The notes beneath the pieces were generated by a model. The model saw only the letters and a program-made list of their open reading frames with translations, was not told the DNA's origin and made no database searches. A stretch of DNA of 6,023 nt from Sulfuriferula multivorans (GTDB lineage: Bacteria; Pseudomonadota; Gammaproteobacteria; Burkholderiales; Thiobacillaceae): NCBI GenBank assembly GCA_010365175.1, contig JAAFGW010000195.1, positions 1-6,023 on the forward strand, written 5' to 3'. The translations under genes were made by a program, and so were the position numbers. Below are positions 1 to 6,023 of the stretch, in pieces. The first letter of the stretch is position 1. Each line of letters begins with the position of its first letter.

Positions 1-65
1 CCGCGGCGCACAAGGGCGCGGCGAACCGGGTGTGGGAATTGGTGAGCGCGGGTGCGGCGCGCTGA
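1..65 (+). CDS. 3' end of a gene, possibly Kdo transferase (WaaA/KdtA)
   Basis: Only the last 20 codons are visible, read in frame 3 and ending in TGA at 63-65. The tail reads AAHKGAANRVWELVSAGAAR. The pattern 'A-x-H-(K/R)-G-A-x-x-R-hydrophobic' near the C-terminus is typical of 3-deoxy-D-manno-octulosonic acid transferases, inner-membrane-associated enzymes that add Kdo to lipid A precursors. waaA is often found near tolC in betaproteobacteria, which fits the neighbour, although here the two genes would be convergent. Twenty residues are too few for a firm assignment, so the identity is an inference. The gene ends immediately before the palindromic element, so its 3' untranslated region is made of that element. 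Confidence 0.4.
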   Translation, partial: AAHKGAANRVWELVSAGAAR

Positions 66-74
66 CGCCAGACA
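66..74. repeat. Left copy of 9-bp direct repeat (putative target-site duplication)
   Basis: CGCCAGACA here is repeated exactly at 210-218 on the other side of the palindromic element. It starts directly after the TGA of the upstream gene. Its last two to four bases overlap the left end of the element, so the true duplication could be 5 bp (CGCCA, if the element spans 71-209) to 9 bp (if it spans 75-209). Confidence 0.55.
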
Positions 75-209
75 CCTCTAAAAATCCAGATTTCATCCCA
101 ACTGCTGCGTTGCGGGAAAAATTTCTTACTTACATATAAAACATATGCGGCGCTGCGAAATTTTTCCCGCGCCTTGCATTTGGGCGAACTCTGAATTTTT
201 AGAGGTGCC
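71..209. mobile_element. MITE-like palindromic element between convergent genes
   Basis: The outer arms CACCTCTAAAAATCCAGA (73-90) and TCTGAATTTTTAGAGGTG (190-207) are inverted copies with one mismatch. The inner arms GCGGGAAAAATTTC (112-125) and GAAATTTTTCCCGC (157-170) pair perfectly. A small apex CATAT (133-137)/ATATG (143-147) closes the structure. The stretches between outer and inner arms are also partly complementary. The 9-mer CGCCAGACA occurs at 66-74 and again at 210-218, flanking or slightly overlapping the element, as a target-site duplication would. No transposase is encoded. This is best read as a non-autonomous, MITE-like insertion; the family is not identified. As RNA it would fold into a long hairpin from either strand and may serve both convergent transcripts as a termination or 3'-stabilising structure, although there is no run of T directly after a stem. 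Confidence 0.65.
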
Positions 210-218
210 CGCCAGACA
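210..218. repeat. Right copy of 9-bp direct repeat (putative target-site duplication)
   Basis: CGCCAGACA is identical to 66-74 and abuts the right end of the palindromic element. The next base differs from the left copy (T against C), so the match is exactly nine bases. Confidence 0.55.
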
Positions 219-257
219 TTTATCGGGCGTCAGCGCCGGGAGAGTCGCGCAGAATAG

Positions 258-1679
258 TTATCGCGAGGCTGTTTTTTCGGGCTTGCTGAGGCTGCTAAGG
301 ACGCCCTTTTTTAATATCAGTGGCGTGGGCGCAGGCATTGTTTTTACGTCGGGTGTAGATGAAGCCGGACTGCTGCGCTGAATGGTCAGAAGCCTGTCGA
401 TCGGCTGCAGATCCTCGGCAGCGAGCGTGCCGGCCGCAGCCTTGAGCGACAAACTGGCCAGCAGATAGGCATAGCGAGCACCCGCCAGATCGCGTTGGGC
501 GGACAACACTTGTTGCTCGGCATTCAGCAAGTCGAGATTGGTGCGTACGCCGACCTGCAAGCCCAGCTTGGTGGAATCCAACTGGGCCTGGGTGGAAGTA
601 AGCGCCTGTTCCAGTGCACGCACTCGGGCCGCACCGCTATTGACATTGAGCCAGGCTTGGCGTGCTTGCAGGCTGGCTTCGCGGGTAGCGACTTCTAGAT
701 CCTGGCGTGCTTTTTCCTGATTGGCGACGGCTTCACGCACACGTGAATTGATCAGTCCACCCTGATAAATCGGCAGGTTGAGTTCGACACCGATGGTGGC
801 GATGCGGGTGTCGACCTGCTGGTTCCCAAAATTTTGGCCGTTGTTGATGGTATAGCCGGCAACGGCATCAACCGTGGGGTAACGGCCAGCACGGTTGCGT
901 TCAACTTCCTGGTCGGCAATGCTTTTGGCCAATCGCTGGATTTCACCTTGAAGATTGCCATTGGCAGCGCGCGCGGCCCACTCGTCCATGCTGCCGGATT
1001 CGGCGTTAAGTTGTTTTAACTCAACCAGCGCATCAAGCGATCCGGCGGATTTCCCGATGAATTTTTCCAGTGCGCGCTGGCGAATGCTCAGCGTGTTCTG
1101 CTCGGCAATTTCCTGCGCAACCGCGAGGTCGAAACGCGCTTGTGCTTCATGGGTGTCGGTGACGGTCGCGGTACCGACTTCGAAGTTGCGTTTGGCAGAA
1201 GCCAGTTGTTCGGTAATGGCGGATTTTTGCGAGTTGATGAAGGCGATGTTGTCCTGCGCCTGCAATACATCGAAATAGGCTTGTGCTATGCGCAGGATCA
1301 GATCCTGTTCGGCCACCTTGAGCTGCACGTCGGCAATTTTTACCTGGACTTTTGACTGTTCATACTGCACCAGATTCTGTTTGCGAAACAGCGGTTGCGC
1401 TGCGTTGATCGAGAGTCCGTTGGAGTCGTAATTGGAATCGCCGCCGGGCAGGGTGGAGTTGACGCTGTTGTAGCGGATATTGCCCCCCAGATTGACGTTG
1501 GGCAGTAAACCGGCGCGGCCCTGCACCGACTTTTCCTGACCAGCCTGCCAGGCTGCACGCGCAGAAGCATATTGTGCGTCGTAGGCCTGCGCATCGCGGA
1601 ACATGTCGGACAAATTGGCGGCCTGTGCTGCGGGCGCCAAGGCCCAAGTCAGAGCGAGGAATAACGGCTTTAATTGCAT
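258..1679 (-). CDS. tolC: TolC family outer membrane channel protein
   Basis: This 473-residue protein is close to E. coli TolC (493). TolC is the trimeric outer-membrane exit duct of type I secretion systems and tripartite efflux pumps. Residues 1-20 form a signal peptide (MQLKPLFLALTWALAPAAQA, cleavage after AQA). Two homologous outer-membrane-efflux repeats follow, at about 22-215 and 235-420. Each carries the family hallmark in its second helix: VGTATVTDTHEAQ at 168-180 and VGVRTNLDLLNAEQ at 376-389. The beta-strand segments are visible around 62-98 and 268-305 (ending NLPIYQGG). Residues 425-473 form a Ser/Pro/Lys-rich tail. I chose the ATG at 1679 because it places the signal peptide at the N-terminus; the open frame continues 51 codons upstream into the rhodanese gene without any sensible leader. 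A weak GGA lies upstream. It is the last gene of the leftward operon, 28 bp after the rhodanese stop. Confidence 0.95.
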   Translation of the reverse strand: MQLKPLFLALTWALAPAAQAANLSDMFRDAQAYDAQYASARAAWQAGQEKSVQGRAGLLPNVNLGGNIRYNSVNSTLPGGDSNYDSNGLSINAAQPLFRKQNLVQYEQSKVQVKIADVQLKVAEQDLILRIAQAYFDVLQAQDNIAFINSQKSAITEQLASAKRNFEVGTATVTDTHEAQARFDLAVAQEIAEQNTLSIRQRALEKFIGKSAGSLDALVELKQLNAESGSMDEWAARAANGNLQGEIQRLAKSIADQEVERNRAGRYPTVDAVAGYTINNGQNFGNQQVDTRIATIGVELNLPIYQGGLINSRVREAVANQEKARQDLEVATREASLQARQAWLNVNSGAARVRALEQALTSTQAQLDSTKLGLQVGVRTNLDLLNAEQQVLSAQRDLAGARYAYLLASLSLKAAAGTLAAEDLQPIDRLLTIQRSSPASSTPDVKTMPAPTPLILKKGVLSSLSKPEKTASR

Positions 1680-1707
1680 GGTCAGTCCAGTTTCAGATAA
1701 ATAGGGT

Positions 1708-2025
1708 TTAGTAGCGCGGCATGGCCGGGTCGACTTCGTCCGCCCAGGCGGCCACCCCACCAGAGAGGTTGATGATGTCTTCAAACCCTGCTGTTTCGAG
1801 GTAACGGGCCGCATGGTAGCTGCGCACCCCATGGTGGCAGATGACCACGGTTTCGGCTGCTTTGTTCAACTCTTCAATTCGGTTGGGCAATTCGTGCATG
1901 GGGATGAGCACAGCGCCCGGAAGGCGGCACAGATTCCATTCCCATGGCTCGCGCACGTCGAGTAACACCGGGGTGTGTCCGGTTTGAATATAGTCGGCAA
2001 GTTCAATGGGGCGAAATTGGCGCAT
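1708..2025 (-). CDS. Single-domain rhodanese-like sulfurtransferase
   Basis: This 105-residue protein is about the size of E. coli GlpE (108). It contains LLDVREPWEW (residues 21-30) and the active-site loop CHHGVR, with the catalytic Cys at 63 (C-H-H-G-V-R fits CxxGxR). The C-terminal NLSGGVAAWADEVDPAMPRY is typical of cytoplasmic single-domain rhodaneses. Such proteins move sulfane sulfur to acceptors such as cyanide, thiols or thioredoxin; the physiological acceptor here is unknown. I chose the ATG at 2025 because MRQFRPIELADYI matches where the family begins and it lies 4 bp after the preceding stop. An ATG at 2061 would add 12 residues and overlap the pcm-like gene by 32 bp. Neither start has a clear Shine-Dalgarno, which suggests translational coupling to the upstream gene. 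Confidence 0.9.
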   Translation of the reverse strand: MRQFRPIELADYIQTGHTPVLLDVREPWEWNLCRLPGAVLIPMHELPNRIEELNKAAETVVICHHGVRSYHAARYLETAGFEDIINLSGGVAAWADEVDPAMPRY

Positions 2026-2029
2026 GAGA

Positions 2030-2683
2030 TCAGAACACGAACGCGACAGGATGCGGTGCATTCAGTAGCGAGGTGACGCAGGTTTCGAACAGAACCACGC
2101 TACGCGTGGCGCCCGGTGCAGTACACGTAATCAGTTGTGCGTGCATCACTGGCGCTTCGCCTGTGATGGCAAACATCCGTCCGCCTACTTTAAGGAGACG
2201 GCGAAAAGCGTCTGACAGGAGCGGCGTTGATCCGGTCAGCACGATGACATCAAAGCCCGCTTCGTCGGGCCAGTCGCGGGCAGCGTCGCCGGTGTGCAGC
2301 GTTACATTGTGGATGCCATGCGCACGCAAGGTTTGCGACGCGGCCGCCGTGAATTCGGGCACGATGTCGACGGACACCACTTCGGCAGAATTGGCTGCCA
2401 GCAGCGCAGTGAGGTAGCCGCTACCGGTACCAATTTCCAGCACGCGGTCAGTCGGGCGGATGACCAGCTCCTGGATGATGCGAGCTTCGAGCTTGGGCGT
2501 CCACATCGCTTGTCCATAGCCAAGTGGGATTTCCATGTCGACAAACGCCATGGCACGTCGCAGTTCGGGTACAAAGTCTTCGCGGCGGAGTTTGAACAGG
2601 AGATCGAGCACATCCTGATTCAATACATCCCAAGTGCGGATTTGTTGTTCCACCATGTTGTAGCGCGCTTGCTCGATATTCAT
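2030..2683 (-). CDS. Protein-L-isoaspartate O-methyltransferase family protein (divergent)
   Basis: This is a 217-residue class I SAM-dependent methyltransferase. Motif I is VLEIGTGSGYLTA (residues 81-93), followed by EVVSVDIVPE (101-110), in which Asp106 is the likely ribose-binding acidic residue. DVIVLTGSTP (145-154) is motif II. The N-terminal FVPELRRAMAFVDMEIPLGYGQ (37-58) is characteristic of the PCMT family, whose members methylate isoaspartyl residues in damaged proteins. Classical Pcm continues GQTISQP after this point, whereas this protein has GQAMWTPKLEAR (57-68). The substrate-binding segment is therefore altered and true repair activity is uncertain, so I give no gene symbol. The ATG at 2683 is preceded by AAGGGC at a 5-nt spacing. 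It is the first gene of the leftward operon with rhodanese and tolC, and divergent from thiC. Confidence 0.88.
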   Translation of the reverse strand: MNIEQARYNMVEQQIRTWDVLNQDVLDLLFKLRREDFVPELRRAMAFVDMEIPLGYGQAMWTPKLEARIIQELVIRPTDRVLEIGTGSGYLTALLAANSAEVVSVDIVPEFTAAASQTLRAHGIHNVTLHTGDAARDWPDEAGFDVIVLTGSTPLLSDAFRRLLKVGGRMFAITGEAPVMHAQLITCTAPGATRSVVLFETCVTSLLNAPHPVAFVF

Positions 2684-2726
2684 GCGGTGCCCTTGGCCTG
2701 TAGAAAACTGAAGTGCAGCGAAAAAT

Positions 2727-2748
2727 TAAGTTATGACTCAATAAGTTA
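2727..2748. repeat. Short direct repeat TAAGTTA with a palindromic spacer
   Basis: TAAGTTA occurs at 2727-2733 and 2742-2748, 15 bp apart. The palindrome TGACTCA (2734-2740) lies between them and sits inside the imperfect palindrome TTATGACTCAATAA (2731-2744). It lies in the AT-rich part of the divergent promoter region, where a regulator could bind. It could also be chance in AT-rich sequence, and no known operator is recognised. Confidence 0.3.
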
Positions 2749-2762
2749 GACGTTGCCGTGCC

Positions 2763-2791
2763 TTGCAATTATTTCACATTTCGGCTAACTT
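2763..2791 (+). promoter_or_regulatory. Putative sigma-70 promoter for the thiC riboswitch transcript
   Basis: TTGCAA at 2763-2768 (4 of 6 matches to TTGACA) is followed after a 17-bp spacer by TAACTT at 2786-2791, which keeps the three most conserved -10 positions (T, A and final T). Transcription would start at about 2797-2799, just ahead of the aptamer's P1 stem. That position is the main reason to believe it; the hexamers alone are weak. Confidence 0.45.
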
Positions 2792-2796
2792 TGGCC

Positions 2797-2886
2797 GCTT
2801 GCCAGGGGTCTCCGTCCGGAAGGTTTCCAGATGGAGTGAGACATACCCTTTGAACCTGATGCGGTTGAAACCGCCGTAGGGAGGCC
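2797..2886 (+). ncRNA. TPP (THI-box) riboswitch aptamer
   Basis: The conserved core of the thiamin pyrophosphate riboswitch is present in order. GGGGTC (2805-2810) begins P2, and GGGT pairs with ACCC (2845-2848). P3 pairs CTCC (2810-2813) with GGAG (2833-2836) and is extended by GGAA/TTCC (2818-2821/2825-2828). The pyrimidine-binding TGAGA is at 2837-2841. ACCCTTTGAACCTGAT (2845-2860) leads into P5, GCGGT/ACCGC (2861-2865/2870-2874). The closing CGTAGGGA (2875-2882) is the pyrophosphate-side element. P1 is short, probably GCC (2801-2803) with GGC (2883-2885). TPP binding in such elements normally shuts off thiamin biosynthesis genes, which fits thiC directly downstream. The 3' edge overlaps the first of four downstream hairpins, giving a visible switching conflict. 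Confidence 0.95.
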
Positions 2887-2902
2887 GACCCCGGCCTCCG
2901 TT
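2880..2902 (+). promoter_or_regulatory. Leader hairpin 1, overlapping the aptamer 3' edge
   Basis: GGAGGCCG (2880-2887) pairs perfectly with CGGCCTCC (2892-2899) around an ACCC loop, an 8-bp GC-rich stem. Its left arm uses bases 2880-2886, which also form the end of the TPP aptamer (GGGA and the P1 3' strand). Hairpin 1 and the TPP-bound aptamer therefore should not form together. The following sequence is CGTTATCC, a poor T-tract, so it is more likely an anti-terminator-type switch stem than a terminator. Confidence 0.75.
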
Positions 2903-2909
2903 ATCCAGC

Positions 2910-2940
2910 GAGGCTGAAATTTGGCCTCCCTTATTTTATT
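2910..2940 (+). terminator. Leader hairpin 2 with T-rich tail
   Basis: GAGGC (2910-2914) pairs with GCCTC (2924-2928). Two G-U pairs and one A-U pair can extend the stem inward to an 8-bp stem with a 3-nt loop. It is followed by CCCTTATTTTATT (2928-2940), so it resembles an intrinsic terminator, though the T-tract is interrupted by A. It is the second of four related hairpins in the thiC leader. Confidence 0.6.
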
Positions 2941-2944
2941 GAGC

Positions 2945-2971
2945 GAGGCCGACCCCGGCCTCCGTTTTATT
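2945..2971 (+). terminator. Leader hairpin 3 with T-rich tail
   Basis: GAGGCCG (2945-2951) pairs with CGGCCTC (2956-2962) around ACCC, a perfect 7-bp stem followed by CGTTTTATT (2963-2971). The 22 bases 2945-2966 are identical to 2881-2902 in hairpin 1, so one is a recent copy of the other. It has a strong stem and a moderate T-tract, so attenuation of thiC transcription is plausible. Confidence 0.62.
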
Positions 2972-2977
2972 CCCAGT

Positions 2978-3004
2978 GAGGCGCGTTCTACGCCTCCTGT
3001 TTTT
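2978..3004 (+). terminator. Leader hairpin 4 with T5 tail, next to the thiC RBS
   Basis: GAGGCG (2978-2983) pairs with CGCCTC (2991-2996) around a 7-nt loop. It is followed by CTG and five T (3000-3004), giving the shape of an intrinsic terminator that ends just before the ribosome binding site. The right arm also holds CTCC (2994-2997), complementary to the thiC Shine-Dalgarno GGAG (3007-3010), so it could alternatively mask translation initiation. Confidence 0.6.
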
Positions 3005-3006
3005 CT

Positions 3007-3010
3007 GGAG
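3007..3010 (+). promoter_or_regulatory. thiC ribosome binding site
   Basis: GGAG lies 7 nt upstream of the ATG at 3018, which settles the thiC start. CTCC at 2994-2997 can pair with it across TGTTTTTCT, with one further G-C pair after a T-T mismatch, giving a possible anti-Shine-Dalgarno hairpin. Confidence 0.85.
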
Positions 3011-3017
3011 CGCCACC

Positions 3018-4949
<1,932 letters not shown>

Positions 4950-4980
4950 CCCCATCTAACGCAGGGAATATCGGCAGCAG

Positions 4981-5010
4981 GATTTGAATCACAGCTTTGA
5001 TTTGAATCAC
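4981..5010. repeat. 12-bp repeat with 18-bp period at the start of the sensor gene
   Basis: GATTTGAATCAC occurs at 4981-4992 and 4999-5010. The 18-bp period equals six codons and each copy contains a TTG in the frame of the downstream membrane sensor (4984 and 5002), so the candidate start codon is duplicated. Each unit is itself nearly palindromic (GATT-TG-AATC). Confidence 0.6.
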
Positions 5011-6023
5011 GGCATAGGCTGGTTTGTCTTCAGGTTCGCCAGCGCGCTGGTCGTTTTATGCAGCACGCTGGTATCCGCAGCCCCGCTTTCAACTGTTGTC
5101 GACCACCCTTCCGCTATTGGCCAGTCTGCCGTGTATCTGCAGGAGCAGGCAGGCCATCTCGCCCTGGCTGACGCGATGGCGGCCTACCGGGCAGGGAAAT
5201 TCACCGCGGGGAAAACTCCTGTCCTGAGTTTTGGCATTGGTGCAAAACCCGTGTGGATCCATATCGCGGTGGCCAATCCGACTGCGACCTCTGTGAACAG
5301 GCGGTTGGTGATTGAAACCGCCTGGCTCGACCACATCGACGTCCATATCCAGCATCAGGGCAAGACCGATGCGACGATTCGTGCGGGCGATCGCCAGATG
5401 TTTACGCAGCGCCCGGTTGCGGATCGCTTCTTCAATTTTGACTACGCATTCAAGACGGGCGTAAGCGATGTGTTCATCCGAGTCGAAACGCCAGACCCGA
5501 TGGTCATCCCGCTCTATCTGCTGAGCCCGGAAAAATCAGGCATCAGACAAACCGAACAGGCACTCAGTTATGGGGTCGTGTACGGATTTCTGCTTGCCTT
5601 GATGGCCTACAACGCGATTCTGTATGCCAGCTTGCGGAGCACGCGTTACCTGCTCTACGCCATTTACTTGGCGATGTTTGTAGCCGCGAATATGGCTTAT
5701 ACCGGTCATGGCTTTGCATGGGTCTGGCCAAATTCCGTGAACTGGCAGCAATGGTCCAACCCCGTCCTGATGGTTTTATATGGCGTGAGTGGCTTGCTGT
5801 TCGCGGCTCAGTTTCTCGAATTGCGAACCCGCTTCCCCCGCATACACAAGGGGGTGATCGGCTTCAGTCTCACATTCGTCGCCCTGCTTGTCGTGGCCAT
5901 GCTGATGGACAGCCAGAAATATGCGCTGCTCGTCGCCTTCACCTACGTGTTCCTGTTTGCGGGGGTCATGTTGTTTCTGGGGGCAATATCGGTCTACGCT
6001 GGACAGAAGCCGGCGCGGTATTT
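5002..6023 (+). CDS. 7TMR-DISM membrane sensor protein, 5' part (runs off the window)
   Basis: The open frame runs from a stop at 4957-4959 to the window edge, giving 340 residues from TTG 5002. Residues 1-27 look like a signal peptide (FVFRFASALVVLCSTLVSAAP). Residues about 40-175 form a periplasmic region resembling the 7TMR-DISMED2 carbohydrate-binding-like domain (VYLQEQAG, PVWIHIAVANPT, LVIETAWLDHIDVHI). From about 188 the 7TMR-DISM membrane domain begins (YGVVYGFLLALMAYNAILYASLRSTRYLLYAIYLAMF), with about five of its seven helices visible at 189-209, 215-233, 254-271, 284-302 and 307-333. In this family the C-terminus usually carries a diguanylate cyclase, histidine kinase or similar output, which is not in the window. 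The start is uncertain: TTG 4984 is also possible, and the first in-frame ATG (5176) would remove the signal peptide. It lies 52 bp after thiC with no terminator seen, so read-through is possible. Ligand unknown. Confidence 0.85.
   Translation, partial: MNHGIGWFVFRFASALVVLCSTLVSAAPLSTVVDHPSAIGQSAVYLQEQAGHLALADAMAAYRAGKFTAGKTPVLSFGIGAKPVWIHIAVANPTATSVNRRLVIETAWLDHIDVHIQHQGKTDATIRAGDRQMFTQRPVADRFFNFDYAFKTGVSDVFIRVETPDPMVIPLYLLSPEKSGIRQTEQALSYGVVYGFLLALMAYNAILYASLRSTRYLLYAIYLAMFVAANMAYTGHGFAWVWPNSVNWQQWSNPVLMVLYGVSGLLFAAQFLELRTRFPRIHKGVIGFSLTFVALLVVAMLMDSQKYALLVAFTYVFLFAGVMLFLGAISVYAGQKPARY

Larger units (their letters stand above)
2684..3017. other. Divergent intergenic region between the pcm-like gene and thiC
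   Basis: This 334-bp region has no credible gene. From left to right it holds the pcm-like RBS (AAGGGC on the minus strand, about 2689-2694), an AT-rich stretch at 2719-2748 with two TAAGTTA copies, a plausible rightward promoter, the TPP riboswitch aptamer, four tandem hairpins and the thiC RBS. A leftward promoter for the pcm-rhodanese-tolC operon must lie at about 2700-2790, but I could not find one with a convincing -35/-10 pair. Confidence 0.85.

Noticed and set aside
225..237. Short stem GGCG-TCAG-CGCC as a tolC terminator
   Set aside because: It is only 4 bp with no T-tract on either side, too weak to call.
145..381. Small plus-strand ORF (78 codons) starting in the palindromic element
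   Set aside because: It begins in the apex of the palindrome and then runs antisense to the tolC 3' end. No RBS or recognisable domain.
1680..1832. N-terminal extension of TolC by 51 codons
   Set aside because: It overlaps the rhodanese coding region on the same strand and would bury the signal peptide. ATG at 1679 is the natural start.
2026..2061. Upstream ATG for the rhodanese (12 extra residues, at 2061)
   Set aside because: It overlaps the pcm-like gene by 32 bp, has no SD, and the added residues (MHRILSRSCSDL) do not look like the family N-terminus. It remains possible but less likely.
2880..3004. CRISPR-like reading of the repeated hairpins
   Set aside because: Only short arms are shared, spacing is irregular, there are no unique spacers of uniform length, and the context is a riboswitch leader.
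2976..3017. GTG start for thiC 14 codons upstream
   Set aside because: It lies within leader hairpin 4. The ATG at 3018 has a proper GGAG at a 7-nt spacing and matches the family N-terminus.

Overview
The window looks like a chromosomal housekeeping segment from a moderately GC-rich betaproteobacterium. The evidence is the gene set (a TolC-type outer membrane factor in a pcm-like/rhodanese/tolC operon beside a divergent, TPP-riboswitch-controlled thiC) and the style of the proteins. A Nitrosomonadales-like source (Thiobacillus, Sulfuricella or Gallionella type) is my guess, not a demonstrated fact.

Layout. The first 65 bases are the 3' end of a rightward gene whose last 20 residues resemble the C-terminus of a Kdo transferase (WaaA). 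It converges on a leftward operon. Between the two lies a ~135-bp, nearly full-length palindrome bounded by a 9-bp direct repeat, which reads as a MITE-like insertion directly after the stop codon. The leftward operon runs, in transcription order, from an isoaspartyl methyltransferase-like protein (2683-2030) through a small single-domain rhodanese (2025-1708) to TolC (1679-258), with gaps of 4 and 28 bp.

The 334-bp divergent intergenic region (2684-3017) is the most interesting part. A plausible sigma-70 promoter precedes a clear TPP (THI-box) riboswitch aptamer. Between the aptamer and the thiC ribosome binding site are four tandem hairpins, all built on the same GAGGC/GCCTC stem and most followed by T-rich tracts. 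The left arm of the first overlaps the 3' edge of the aptamer, and the right arm of the last is complementary to the thiC Shine-Dalgarno sequence. This could be a multi-stage terminator or a strand-exchange relay carrying the aptamer's state to the ribosome binding site. That mechanism is inference.

thiC (3018-4949) is complete, with the CX2CX4C cluster motif near its C-terminus. After a 52-bp gap with no visible terminator comes the 5' part of a membrane sensor of the 7TMR-DISM class, which runs off the right edge before any output domain is reached.

Functionally the window mixes envelope export (TolC, possibly Kdo transferase), thiamin pyrimidine synthesis with feedback control by TPP, and a signalling receptor. 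I see no tRNA, rRNA, CRISPR array or intact transposase gene.
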